NCBI GenBank assembly: GCA_014529385.2
Contig: CM043943.1
Coordinates: forward strand, 102,591,855 to 102,655,854
Direction: 5' to 3'
From: Adiantum capillus-veneris
Taxonomy: Eukaryota; Streptophyta; Polypodiopsida; Polypodiales; Pteridaceae
DNA: 64,000 nucleotides
The translations under genes and the position numbers were made by a program. Below, one piece after another: positions 10,081 through 21,628 of the stretch. Every line of letters begins with the position of its first letter. Position 1 is the stretch's first letter. Under the pieces are notes generated by a model, which saw only the letters and a program-made list of their open reading frames with translations, was not told the DNA's origin and made no database searches.

Positions 10081-10900
10081 GCACTGTAAGAAAACATCAC
10101 AGATTTGAGAGGCTAGAACATCGTTGTCTATGGCACAACCCTCTAAAGATTAAACTAAAACAAAGAATGCTACACCCAAGACTGAGCATGACTTGACAAG
10201 GGGTACATATCAATGGGTCCATACGGATTTTTTAATGGCCCCTTCTACTCTTTAGCCACATTCAAAAAGGAAGCCTCATAGGAAATCCTTCACTCACTCC
10301 AAGAAATGCAAGGATACATTGTGCTCGATTCCTAAACAATTATTGGGATCCCAAGGATACTATGATTGCAATGATAAGAGTTGGGTACCTAAATGTAACT
10401 TGTGTTCTTTCCTGTCGCCTACAGAACCATGTTAGCCAAATCTTTTAACTTTAAGGCCAATTGAGGGTTGTGGGAAGGTAAAAATCATGTTATAGAGCGA
10501 GTTTGGGTCACGACTCGAGAATTACCTATTCCACCTAGCTCGGGAAGGGAGGAGTCTCATGAAGCTTCTAGATCCTCATGTAGTTAATCCATAGATGCAA
10601 AAGCTTCTACACAACCTCCACCAACCACTATCAATCTCAACAAAAGAACCAATAAATCTATGCCTTCCATTGTACATTTTTTACCTAAAGAAACATTTTG
10701 AGTTCATTCATGGGAGAGTACCTTACCACCCTTGCAACACGATGAAGCACCTACAGTGGTTGAAAAAAACCAAAGTCCTCACCTATTACAACCTAGAACA
10801 ATTGGTTTCACAAAGTGACGACATATTTTTCAAAGGTATGATCTACCCACAAAAGGGCGGAGTACTTACTCACATCAACATTCGCCCGTTTCCCTCTTAA
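10081..10900 (+). pseudogene. WVPK/QGYY accessory ORF (Gy2)
   Basis: Frame-broken counterpart of the Gy1 accessory frame. It shows TYQWV, then SKKCKDTLCSIPKQLLGSQ, the QGYY codons at 10352-10363, six residues, and WVPKC (Trp codon 10382-10384). A VWV-like remnant follows at about 10501. Ser/Pro-rich sequence and the block NLEQLVSQSDD, GMIYPQKGG end the recognisable part at about 10865. Here the Trp that is a stop in Gy1 is intact, which confirms the motif. Confidence 0.6.
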
Positions 10901-11288
10901 CTTTTCCCCATGACCTCTCATCTTTCGAATCTTAGGGACTTCATATATACATAGCCTTATACACACAAAAAAAAACAAGAACAAAAAGTAAAGGAGCAAG
11001 AGCTATCAAGCAACGAGAGTGAAGTACACAAGATCTGACCCATAGCCCAAAACTCACAATGTCACATCATGCACCTTTATGTTACATGTAACCTAGCCAA
11101 AATCTATTTGTGTATACAGATCCGGCTAGTTCACCAAGGTCATCCCACTTCTACTTTTGATGAGAAGTATCCTCTTTACCTTTCTCAAGTATTTCACATG
11201 ATCTACCTGTACTTACCTCCGAATGGGATCTGGTAGCTAATCTAGCATGTAAGGAAAGTTTTGAGGAGTTAGAATGAATGATATCTAT

Positions 11289-11615
<327 letters not shown>

Positions 11616-11850
11616 ATACCTAGTGGAGAACATCTCCCCAATTGCACAAGGTTACCCTTGTGAGCAAGATGAGTACCCATGCCTAGTGAAACTCCTAGTG
11701 AACTGATGTGTACAAGATAATGAGGACAATTTATTAGATTGCATGAATGGAATTCATGGTCTCACTAAGGATAATGTTGTTTATCTGGGCCTAGCCTTAG
11801 GACTACTAGCCAATCTATACATATCTTCTTACATTTGATCCTATAGTGTG
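11616..11850 (+). pseudogene. C-terminal acidic segment of Gy2 3' ORF
   Basis: Short, frame-broken stretch whose translation (LVENISPIAQGYPCEQDEY, later MNGIHGLTKDN) matches the acidic end of the Gy1 frame at 7416-7663. Similarity in both copies, with mostly synonymous-looking changes, suggests it was once coding. Confidence 0.45.
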
Positions 11851-13021
11851 GTGCAAATAGAGAGGTTAGGGTTCTAATATTTTGTTTTAATTTGTTCAAT
11901 AAAGGGTGGATTCCTTTTCACATTGATGTGCCTCTTAGACGTATGTTGTATTTTTTGCTAATATGTACAGGAAAACGTTGTAATATCTCAACTCTTTAGC
12001 ATCATGAGGTCCTTGTCATATCCATACCAAATCGCATCAAGGCATCATTGCCAACACAAAATAGGTGTTTCTTGTCCATTTTGTTGCTTTGTTGCTTTTT
12101 CTAGCACTCATGCTTACATGTTTTCAAGAGTACTTAGTAACAAGGTATCTACATACTTGCTTAATATTTTGCTTTGAGCTCAATTAATTTTATCTCATAA
12201 TCCCTTGTTTAGGTTTATCAATCGAGAATTCTAGTTGAGCTAATTTTTAATCAATTTATAGCATTAGAGATCTTCTTTTAATACCGCAGAAAGATGCCTT
12301 CTTAATTTTTCATAGTTACTCTAGGCTATTTATCCTATATTATGAAGCGTTGCATGCCGTGTGTGAGTGGTTTCTAGTGGGCTTAATCTTTAGCTTGAGT
12401 ATTATAAAGGAAGTTTGGCTATTGTGATGAGCCTAGGGAGGTAATAGTGTCTAAATGACCCCCCAAAAATACATGACTGCAAAACAACAAGTAGCAAAGC
12501 CACTCAACAAAAAAGAAGTGAGCCCAAAAGTCAATTAAGGCTCTACATGGCAAAAAAATCTATATTGAAAACACTTTGGGGGTCAGTCAAAGTAAATGTA
12601 TTCAAGAGATGATTTCATATGTGATTTCCTTTATCGTATCTTAAATTGAGGGTCTTCTAGATATAGCCTCTAGTCAGTCTTGAAACATGAAACAATCTTC
12701 TCTCACTTTTAAAAAACTCTAACTTGACTAGGAGAAATTAAAAGGATTGACTATGGGATTAATAGTTGACCTTTACTACCGTATTGGTAATAAAAACTAA
12801 CAAAGCTAAAGTCCTTGATTGTTGACCTCTATAAGTGCCAGTGAGTTTAATTATATTGTGGTTTAATGTATATTCCTCAAACACATTTGTTTAATATTTT
12901 GTCATCGATTACTCTTTATGCTTACTCACTGCATAAAATTCTAATTATCCTATTTCTGTGAGAATGCAGCTACTATGTTGTTTCCTTGTTGATTTTGTAG
13001 TGATCAAGTGAAGCTAAGAAA
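11851..13021 (+). other. 3' non-coding region of Gy2
   Basis: Aligns by eye with 7664-8940 of Gy1, for example at GTGTTTCTTGTCCATT and ATGAGCCTAGGGAGG. No gene seen. It is interrupted at 13021 by Copia CoA. Confidence 0.6.
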
Positions 13022-13248
13022 TGTTACCATATACATGTGGTAGTGATGTGTGTGAACAAACTAGGACCGCCGGGGCATTTTTTCCCTCTTTAGGAGGTTT
13101 TTTCCCCCGTGCATTGTATATACGCCCATCACTCTAAGGCTAAATATCTTTCCATTGCACACTAAGTAATACACTCTCTATTGTGTGCCTTGATATTCCT
13201 TCGTTTTCTCTATGCTGTGTATGTTTCCTTGCAACCCTAATTCCAACA
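13022..13248 (+). repeat. 5' LTR of CoA
   Basis: Begins TGTTACCATATACATG, ends CCTAATTCCAACA. A TATA-like TTGTATATACGC is at about 13107-13120. The same LTR family is found in CoB (inverted) and CoE. Confidence 0.92.
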
Positions 13249-13250
13249 AT

Positions 13251-13262
13251 TGGTATGAGAGC
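13251..13262 (+). other. Primer binding site of CoA
   Basis: TGGTATGAGAGC follows two bases after the LTR and resembles the initiator-Met tRNA complement TGGTATCAGAGC with one change. Confidence 0.8.
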
Positions 13263-13565
13263 AGGTCGCATCCTCCCGCGCTTAGTCGCCAGCATCACCA
13301 GAACACCCCTGCTCCTCGTTTTCTCAGATTTCAACCAGCTTTGGCGAGCATCAGTAGGTCTGCTCAAAATTTCATTTTGGGCTCATTTCGACCTCCATTT
13401 CCACTATAAACAGATCTGCACAGGCAATTTTGTCATTTTGTATAAAATTTTTGTCAGTGTCAATTACTGCATAACAGGTCCCATATAGTCTATTGCGGGT
13501 TGTGTTGTATAGCACATGATGGACTCATTCAATTTCTCCTCATTTTGGAAAGTTTTCAAATCAAA
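13263..13565 (+). other. 5' leader of CoA and lost Gag start
   Basis: Leader sequence without a credible Gag start. The inverted sister CoB begins Gag with MADNNNTDVF; the corresponding part is missing or scrambled in CoA, where recognisable Gag resumes at DNYPMWAY. The methionine at 13500 is therefore not the true start. Confidence 0.55.
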
Positions 13566-15609
13566 TGTGCAGGCATTTTCCATGACAATTACCCTATGTG
13601 GGCTTACAGGATGCAACATGTACTTGTATCAAAGGGAGTTTGGAATATTGTGCAGGGCATTTATGTACGTCCTAGTATTGTGGATGCAGGCGATGTTGAG
13701 GATGCTCCAAGTTTTTTTGCCAGGGTTGCTAATGTCAGAGCTGTTTTGCCTACGACTGAGCAGGCTCGTTGGGATGTAAGAAATATGCAGGCTCATGCAT
13801 TGATTGCATTGTCCATGAAGCGCACCAGCACTCCTCACATCCGTTCAGCTTGGGATATTCTAGCAGGTCTTTATGCAAGCTGCAATGAGGCTAAAATTTT
13901 TTTGCTACGTAAAGAGCTAGAATCAAAGATTATGCATGAGAAAGATGAAATGGATATTTTCCTTGCTGGTGTCAAGGATGTTAATGAGCAATTAATTTCT
14001 GCAGGAGAAGTCATTTTTGACAGTTCACTTGTGCAAACTGTTCTTGATGCTTTGCCAGATTCTTACCAGACTTTTGCTAGTTCTTGGAGACTTATGACCC
14101 AAGGAAATCCTGAAGTTGTCAAGTGTGATGCATTATGCACATTGTTGTTGCAAGAGTCACTTTCCAAAAAGAACAAGACTAGGCAACATACAATTGAACA
14201 GGATTTTATTGCAGCTCAAAGAAAAGGTGGGAACATCAATGTATCCACTTCTTATGATTATGTTGCAAGTGGCAAAACTTTTGTTCCTAATGCTTCTATT
14301 GGTAGCACTTCGTCTAGCAATTTTGGTGAAAAGGAAAAAAAGAAGATGCATTGCCATTATTGTAAAGCTAATGATCGCTGGATCAAGCTGTGTTCAAAAT
14401 TGAAGGCAAAAGAGGCTAAGAAGAAAGAGGTTGGATCCACTACAGGGTCCAATACAAGTGCAGTGATTATAGAGTCTGCTGTCAAAGGAGATTGTGATGT
14501 TGATGTTCATGCAGAATGGGCATTTAGTGTAGAGTGCACTTATGATCCTATCGTCCATGATGCATGTATGTCAGTTGCAGCAAATTTACATATGTGGTAT
14601 TTTGACAGTGGTGCTACAAAGCACATTACCTCACATCATGATTTGTTTACCTCTATTGAGTCTATCCCTCATGGGAATATGGTGACTTGTGCCAACAATG
14701 CCTCTTGTCGTGTTCAAGGAGTTGGAAAGATTGTGCTTACTGCTGAAAATGGCAATTCTTTCACACTTGTTGATGCATTGTATGTACCTAGGATCAAAAA
14801 GAACCTTTTGTCTGTATTTGCACTTGCTAGACTTGGTCTCGTAGTCAAATTTGTGGATGACAGATGTACAATTCATGATCTCAATTTTGGTGATGAAATT
14901 GTTACATCTAGCCTTTTTTATCGTGGGCTGTATAAGCTCACTTTGTATGACAAGTGTGGACAAAATTTTGCAAATACAGTTGCACATTCAAGGGCTATTT
15001 CAGATGCAAAACTGTGGCATGCATGTTTTGGGCATCTGAATTTTGCTAGTTTGCTGCGTTTGCAGAAATATGATATGGTTGCTTCTTTGCCGCCTCTTGA
15101 AGCACCTATCAAACATGTTTGTAAAGGTTGTATTTTGGCTAAAATGCAGCATGATAAGTTTCCAAAGGATGGGTCAGTTCGTGCTACATGCATGTTGCAA
15201 CTTGTGCATAGTGATGTTTGTGGGCCTATGCAAACTCCGTCCTTGGGAAATTACTTGTACTTTGTGACTTTCATTGATGACTACTCCAAGCATGCATGGG
15301 TATATCCGTTGAAAGCTAAGTCCGAAGTGTTTATGTGCTTCAAGCAATTTCTTGCTATGGTTGAAAATGCCTTGAAATGTACTATGCGCACCCTCCATTC
15401 TGATCGAGGGGGGGAGTATATGTCTCATGAATTTAATGCATTTTTTCTAGTCGTGGGATAAAACACCAATGTACAATGCCATATACACCTCAGCAAAATG
15501 GTGTTGCTGAGAGGAAAAACGGGTCTCTAACAAAAATGGCACAATATATGGTCAAGAGTCAAGCTTTACCACATTCTTTTTGGCTCGAGGCTGTTATATG
15601 TGCCACTTA
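13566..15609 (+). pseudogene. Copia gag-protease-integrase of CoA, first part
   Basis: A long open frame runs to a stop at 15459-15461. Gag begins with DNYPMWAYRMQHVL. A zinc knuckle, CHYCKANDRWIKLC (about 14350-14391), has Arg in place of the metal-binding His that CoB keeps. The protease motif WYFDSGATKHIT is at about 14596-14631. The GAG-pre-integrase domain (LYVPRIKKNLLSV) follows, then integrase: the HHCC finger (LWHACFGHLNF, CKGC), Asp in DVCGP, and Asp in LHSDRGGEY. A one-base change near 15445 shifts the frame to 15476-15609, which holds PYTPQQNGVAERKN with the catalytic Glu. CoB then interrupts it. Confidence 0.9.
15605..15609. repeat. Target site duplication ACTTA, left of CoB
   Basis: Perfect match to 20776-20780. 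CoA coding sequence is continuous when one copy and CoB are removed. Confidence 0.92.
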
Positions 15610-15835
15610 TGTTGGAATTAGGGTTGCAAAGAAATGCACACAGCTTGGAGAAGATGAAGGAAGCTCAAGGCACACAAATAGAGAGCATGTTACTTAGTGT
15701 GTAATGAAAAGATAGATAGCCCTAGAGTGATGGGCGTATATACAATGCACGGGGGAAAAACCTCCTAAAAGGGAAAAAATGCACCGACTGTCCTAGTGTG
15801 TTCACACACATCACTACCACATGTATATGGTAACC
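15610..15835 (-). repeat. 3' LTR of CoB
   Basis: 226 bp. The first base of the LTR on the minus strand appears changed from T to G (the element reads GGTTACC where sisters have TGTTACC). The end is CCAACA. Confidence 0.9.
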
Positions 15836-15846
15836 AATCCCTCCTG
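15836..15846 (-). other. Polypurine tract of CoB
   Basis: Minus strand AGGAGGGATT next to the 3' LTR; CoA has AGGGGGGATT at the same place. Confidence 0.7.
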
Positions 15847-17343
15847 GAGTGATGCGATGAACGAGAGGTGGCACATGAGTAAAGAGAAGTGCCATGCCCT
15901 GAGGACATGATCAATCCACAGAGGGAAGTAAGCCAAAAGCGTTGCGGAAAGCTTTGAGCTTCTCATAAGACAATGCCTTTGTGAAAAGATCTGCAAGGTT
16001 GACCTGTGTTGGCACATGAGCCAAGTTGATCTCTCATGTTAAGAGCCCCTCCCTGACATATTGGTAATGCACCTCAATGTGCTTTGTGCGAGCATGAAAA
16101 ATTGGGTTTCTCGCAACTACCAATGCGCTCTGACTGTCAGTGTAGATAGTGTTGACAGTGTCCTGTCCAACACCGAAATCAGTAATAAGGCGTCTGAGCC
16201 ATACACACTTAACCGTAGTTGTGAAGATTGCCCTGTACTCAGAATCACAACTCGAAGTGGCCACAAGAGGTTGCTTCTTGCTCAGCCATGATATACATGA
16301 ACTGCCAAGCATGAAACAAAAACCACTTGTGGACACTCGCATGTCAAAACAACTAGTCCAATCTAAGTCCAAAAAAGCATGTAAGTTTGGCGGCAATGAT
16401 CCCCCCTTGGGATAAAACAAGCCAAGATGTAAAGTGCCACTAAGGTAGTGAAAAATCCTCTTGAAAGCCTGCCAATGCTTAAACCCTGGGCTATGCATAA
16501 ATCTATTGACCTGTGAGACTGCAAATTGAATATCTGGCCTCGTGTTACATACATTAATAAAGCATCCAACAGCAGTCTGGTAAAGAGCGACATCAGCAGG
16601 ATCACCAGTGTCATGAAGACTCAATTTCAAACCCGTTTCCATGGGAGTGGCAATAGGTTTGCAATCCTCAAGTCCAAACTTACATAGCAATGTCTCTATG
16701 TAACATTTTTGACACAAGGCAATACCACCATCACACTGCTTAAATTGTATACCCAAGTAATGATGCAACAGTCTCAAATATTTCATCTTGAAAGTAGCAT
16801 TCAAATCAGTCTTAAATTCAGCAATATGTCTCTCATTTGATCCAGTGATCAACAAATCATCTACATAAAGAACCACAATGAGAAGTACATCAACCTCACA
16901 CTTTACATACAATGTGCTTTCTACTGGACTGTTATGAAAGCCTTGTTTGACCAAATGAGTGTCAGCACTCTCATACCAAGCACGAGGAGATTGCTTCAAC
17001 CCATACAAAGCCTTGTTACATTTGCACACTTTGTCCTCTTGTCCTTTCTTGACAAAACAGCGAGGCTGCGTTACATAAACTTCCTCAAATATGTCACCAT
17101 TCAAGAAAGCAGTAACAATGTTTGATTGATGTACATCCCAACCAAATAAGCTGCCAATCCACATAGAAAACTCACAGTAGTCATATGACAAGTGGGAGCA
17201 AAAGCCTCTTCATAATCTACGCCTTTCTGCTGTGCATAACCCTTTGCAACAAGTCGAGCCTTATGGCGATCGATCTCACCAATCGGCTTGCATTTCAACT
17301 TGTAAACCCACTTCATACCAATGGCCTTTTTGCCAGGAGGCAA
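15847..17343 (-). pseudogene. Copia reverse transcriptase and RNase H (CoB)
   Basis: Two frames, 17343-17101 and 17191-16034, overlap with a shift between them. The first holds GMKWVYKLKCKP and QKGVDYEEAFAPT. The second (385 residues) holds [29 protein letters not shown], the catalytic LYVDDLLI, and RNase H residues in SCDSEYRA and YTDSQSAL, ending HARTKHIEVHY. The frame stops at a TGA at 16036-16034. After it the conserved tail INLAHVPTQ continues in the same frame to about 15850. The TGA is at exactly the same codon in CoA. Apart from the shift, the RT core looks intact. Confidence 0.9.
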
Positions 17344-17900
17344 ATCACATAAAGTCCATGGTCATTTTCTATAAGTGCATCATATTTTGATTGCATGGCA
17401 GCCATCCAATTCTCTGAATTCTGTGCTTCATCAAAAGACAGAGGTTCCTCAACATCATGTAGGCTAGAAACAGCCAAACCATAACAATCTGATGCATAAG
17501 ATGCATGGTGAGAGCCTGAACGAGTACGATAGAGAAAGGTGCATCCAATTTACTGTCACGCAATGTATGCACCAGCCATTTTGGCATACCTCTAGCCTGC
17601 TCATTTTCAGCCCTTTCCTCATCAAGTACATCATGTGCATCTGCATCAGTAATAGGCTGATCTATACCATTTTTGAAAACCCCCATAGGCTGTACATTTG
17701 CCTCATTGGAATTTACATTCGAACTTCCACCACCTGAAAAGAGGCAAAAAAGTGTCATAAATGTCCTGTGAGCTTACATTAATGTCTCTAGTACATGACA
17801 GCAAGGGTTGAACAAAATCTTCCACAAACACTACATCCCGTGAAACCAAAATATGCTTTGTTCGTGGATGATACAACCTGTAACCTTTGCTTTCAGCACT
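17344..17900 (-). pseudogene. Integrase to RT linker of CoB
   Basis: The frame 17758-17369 encodes the variable linker with PITDADAHDVLDEERAENEQ and GMPKWLVHTL, followed by the pre-RT stretch with NWMAAMQSKYDAL in a shifted frame. It matches CoA 25048-25320. No enzymatic motifs are expected here. Confidence 0.75.
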
Positions 17901-18960
17901 ATAACCAACAAAAAATACATTTGACAGCCTTATCATCCAATTTTTTGCGTCGCACTTGTGGCAATAAACCATAAGCCAAATAGCCAAAGGCACGGATGTG
18001 CTCAATAGATGGCTTTCTATCATGCCATGCTTCATATGGAGTCATAGGCTGCAACGCTTTTGTAGGACACCTGTTGAGTACATAAGAGGCACACATGACA
18101 GCCTCGAGCCAAAATGAATGTGGTAAAGCTTGACTCTTGACCATAAATCTTGCCATTTCCGTAATAGACCTATTTTTCCTCTTAGCAACACCATTTTGTT
18201 GAGGCGTATACGGCAATGTATATTGGTGTTTTATCCCACGACTAGCCAAAAATGCATTGAATTCATGAGATACATACTCCCCCCTCGATCGGAACGAAGG
18301 GTGCCCATAGTACATTTCGATACATTTTTGAGCCATAGCCAGAAACTGTTTGAAGCACATAAAAATTTCGGACTTCGCTTTAAGCGGAAATACCCGTGCA
18401 TGCCTGGAGTAATCATCAATGAAAGTCACAAAGTACAGGTAATTGCCCAAGGAAGGAGTCTGTAGGGGCCCACAAACATCACTATGCACAAGTTGCAACC
18501 TGCATGTGGCCCTAACTGAACCATCCTTTGGAAACTTTGAACGCTACATCTTGCCCAAAATATAGCCTTCACAAACATGTTTGGCAGGTGCTTCAACAGG
18601 CGGCAAAGAAGCAACCACATCAGATTTCTGCAAACGCAACAAATTGGCAATATTCAGATGACCAAAACATGCATGCCAAAGTTTTGCATATGAAATAGCC
18701 CTTGAATCTGCAATTGCATTTGCAAAATTTTGTCCACACTTGTCATACAAAGTGAGCTTATACAGCCCATGGCACAAAAGGCCAGATGCAACAATTTCAT
18801 CACCAAAACTGACATCATGAACTGTGCATTCATCATCCACAAATTTGACTACAAGTCCAAATCTAGCAAATGTGGATACAGACAAAAGATTCTTCTTGAT
18901 CCCGGGTACATAAAGTGCATCAACAAGTGTGAAACAATTGCCATTTGCAGCAGTAAGCAC
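17901..18960 (-). pseudogene. GAG-pre-integrase and integrase of CoB
   Basis: The frame 18960-18544 has LYVPGIKKNLLSVS and the finger residues LWHACFGHLN and CEGY, where the second pair Cys is Tyr (CoA: CKGC). The frame 18498-17899 has the core: DVCGPLQTPSLGNY, FIDDYSRHARVF, a FRSRGGEY-like region where the second catalytic Asp is not evident (CoA: LHSDRGGEY), and PYTPQQNGVAKRKN. The integrase is therefore damaged at two key places as well as by a frameshift. Confidence 0.85.
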
Positions 18961-20188
18961 AATCTTTCCAACACCCTGAAACGGATCAGAGGCATTGTTG
19001 ACACAAGTGACTGAATTCCACGAGGGACTGACTCAAGAGAGGTGAACAATTCACAATGTGAGGTAATGTTCTTTGTAGCACCACTGTCGAAATACCACAC
19101 ATATGAATCTGTAGCAACAACTGACATACATGCATCATGGACAGCAGGATTGTAAGTGCACTCTGCACTAAAAGCCCATTCTGCATCAACATCAGCATCA
19201 CATTCTGAAGACTCAACAATGGCTGCACTTGTAGTGGATCCAGCATTTGCAATGGAACCACCCTCTTTCTTCTTAGCCTCTTTGGCCTTCAACTTAGGAC
19301 ACTTCTTGATCAAGTGATCATTAACTTTACAATAATGGCAACACATCTTCTTTTTGCCCTTATCACTAGAATTTCCAGACGAATTGCTGCCAACAAAAGC
19401 ATTAGGAACAAAAATTTTGCCACTCACAACAGAACCATAAGAAGTGGCTGCATTGTTGTTACCACCCTTTCTTTGAGAAGCAATAAAAGCATGTTCAACT
19501 GCACACTTCCTAGTCCTGTTTTTTCTGGAAAGTGACTCTTGCAACAGCAATGTGCATAATGCATCAAACTTGACAAGTTCAGGATTTCCTTGGGTCATAA
19601 GTCTCCAAGTACTAGCAAAAGTCTGGTAAGAATCTGGTAAGGCATCAAGAACAGTCTGCACAAGGGAATTGTCTGAAATGACTTCACCTGCAGAAATAAG
19701 TTGCTCATTGATATTCTTGACACCAGCAGGAAAGTGTCCATATCATCTTCCTCATGCATAATCTTCGATTCCATCTCTTTACGCAGCAAAGCAATTTTAG
19801 CCTCATTGCGGCTTGCATAAAGACCTGCTAGAATATCCCAAGTTTGTTTTGCAGATTTTGCTGAACGAATGTGAGGAACAATGGTGCACTTCACAGACAA
19901 CACAATCAATTCATGAGCTTGCGCATCCTTTACATCCCAACGAGCTTGTTCTACTGTAGGCAAAACAACTCTAATAGTAGTAATCCTTGCAGCAAGACTT
20001 GCAACATCCTCAACATCGCCTACATCCTCAAAACCAGGACGTACATCAATGCCCTGGACAATGTTCTAGACGCCCTTTGACGCAAGAACATGTTGCATCA
20101 TATAAGCCCACATAGGGTAATTGTCCCCATCCAACCTATCCTCGGCAACAAACATCTTGAATACATCTGTGTTGTTGTTGTCAGCCAT
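18961..20188 (-). pseudogene. Gag and protease of CoB
   Basis: The best start is the ATG at 20188 (MADNNNTDVFKMF), followed by DGDNYPMWAY. A stop comes near 20070 where CoA has Trp (KGVWNIVQG). Later frames 19963-19595 and 19661-18849 carry the rest. The zinc knuckle CHYCKVNDHLIKKC (about 19345-19304) has the canonical C-x2-C-x4-H-x4-C spacing. The protease motif WYFDSGATKNIT is at about 19098-19063. Broken by at least two frame changes. Confidence 0.85.
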
Positions 20189-20534
20189 GGTAAATGTTGC
20201 ACCTGATGTGAAAATTACCCAAAAATAGGAGAAACGAACCTGGAACAACACGTGTTATATAGCACAAACTATAGAAGACTGTAAGGCACCTGTTATGCAA
20301 AAAACAACACTAACAGAAATTCTGCACAGAATGACAAAATTGCCTGTGCAGACCTGCCTGAAGTGGAAACGAAGGCCGAAATGAGCCCGAATCAAAAATC
20401 TGAGCAGATTAAGCTCTATGAGCTTACCCAAAATTTTGTCGACCTACGAACGCTCGCCAAAGCTCACAGAAATTGGAAAAGTGAGCAGGCGTGTTGTGGA
20501 GCTGCTTGCGACTAAGCCTGGGAGGACGCAACCT

Positions 20535-20547
20535 GCTCTAATACCAA
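20535..20547 (-). other. Primer binding site of CoB
   Basis: The minus strand reads TTGGTATTAGAGC directly inside the 5' LTR, an initiator-Met-like site. Confidence 0.8.
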
Positions 20548-20548
20548 T

Positions 20549-20775
20549 TGTTGGAATTAGGGTTGCGAAGAAGCGCACACAGCTTGGAGAAGCTGAAGGA
20601 ATCTCAAGGCACACAATAGAGAGTGTGTTACTTAGTGTGCAATGAAAAGATAGATAGCCCTAGAGTGATGGGCGTATATACAATGCACGGGGGAAAAAAC
20701 CTCCTAAAGAAGGAAAAAATGCCCCGGTGGTCCTAGTGTATTCACACACATCACTACCACATGTATATTGTAACA
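20549..20775 (-). repeat. 5' LTR of CoB
   Basis: 227 bp, minus strand, starting TGTTACAATATACATG and ending CCTAATTCCAACA. Confidence 0.92.
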
Positions 20776-20780
20776 ACTTA
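20776..20780. repeat. Target site duplication ACTTA, right of CoB
   Basis: Partner of 15605-15609. Confidence 0.92.
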
Positions 20781-21196
20781 TGTACTCAGCAGATGTCCTA
20801 CGAAAGCGTTGCATTCTATGACTCCATATGAAGCATGGCATGATCGAAAGCCATCTATTGAGCACATGCGTGTTTTTGATTGTTTGGCTTACGGTTTAGT
20901 CCCACAAGCTCAACGCAGGAAATTGGATGATAAGGCTATAAATGTATTTTTGTTGGTCATAGTGCTAAAAGCAAAGGTTACAGGTTGTACCATCTGCAAA
21001 CAAAGCCTATTTTGGTCTCAAGTGATGTTGTGTTTGTGGAAGATTTTGTTCAGCCTTTGTTGTAATGTACTAGAGATAGTAAGTTCACAGGACATTTATG
21101 ACAGTTTATTGCCTCTTTTCAGTGGTGGAAGTTCGAATGTAAATTCAAATGAGGCAAATGTACAGCCTATGGGGATTTCTGAAAATGTTACAGATC
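20781..21196 (+). pseudogene. CoA integrase C-terminus, resumed after CoB
   Basis: Continues the CoA frame with SRCPTKALHSMTPYEAWHDR, KPSIEHMRVFDCLAYGLVPQ and a shifted end SSQDIYDSLLPLF, SNVNSNEANVQPMG. The same residues are seen in CoB (18035-17703). It is cut at 21196 by CoC. Confidence 0.85.
21192..21196. repeat. Target site duplication AGATC, left of CoC
   Basis: Matches 25043-25047. Confidence 0.9.
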
Positions 21197-21419
21197 TGAT
21201 GAGTACACATGTGCACGGATGCATGCATGTGTGCACGGTGCGGTGCGCGCAGGAAGGGGAGATGGACAAGCCGGTGTGGGTGGAGCAGCCTATCAAGACT
21301 AAAGATGAGAAGCTCCTTATTCTCATATGTAATGAAGAATAAGGGTATGTCCACACATGGACGGGCGGGCAGACACTAGACATCCGGGCGGGAAAATGCG
21401 TAGCGCCTTTACCCTAACA
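21197..21419 (-). repeat. 3' LTR of CoC
   Basis: TG...CA bounded; plus strand TGATGAGTACACATG to ACCCTAACA. Very CpG-rich. Confidence 0.9.
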
Positions 21420-21430
21420 ATCTCCCACTT
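21420..21430 (-). other. Polypurine tract of CoC
   Basis: Minus strand AAGTGGGAGAT directly before TGTTAGGG, the classic Copia-type tract. Confidence 0.8.
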
Positions 21431-21628
21431 AAAGGTGATGCACCGATAAGTGAGACCTACTAGCTAAACTACTAGTATGTACTAGAAACTAGGTGAGAGA
21501 CTCTCTCAACCTACACCCACTGGCTCACTATGTCGATCTACACACAGTCGTATTGGCTCTGGTGGTAGGCTAGTGTGCGTACCCACGCTAGCACCTACAT
21601 GTAAATCTTGCAAACAACTCTATATGGT

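Larger units (their letters stand above)
15610..20775 (-). mobile_element. Copia CoB, inverted same-family insertion in CoA
   Basis: A complete 5166-bp element on the minus strand: 5' LTR 20549-20775, primer binding site, gag-pol, polypurine tract, 3' LTR 15610-15835, and a perfect 5-bp duplication ACTTA. LTR and proteins are of the same family as CoA and CoE. The LTRs differ at roughly 15 of 226 positions, slightly fewer than in CoA, in line with later insertion. Frameshifts and stops make it non-autonomous now. Confidence 0.95.

Noticed and set aside
13500-13565. ATG at 13500 as the start of CoA Gag
   Set aside because: The sister CoB shows the true start (MADNNN) further in and homologous to sequence missing in CoA; the first residues after 13500 have no Gag similarity.
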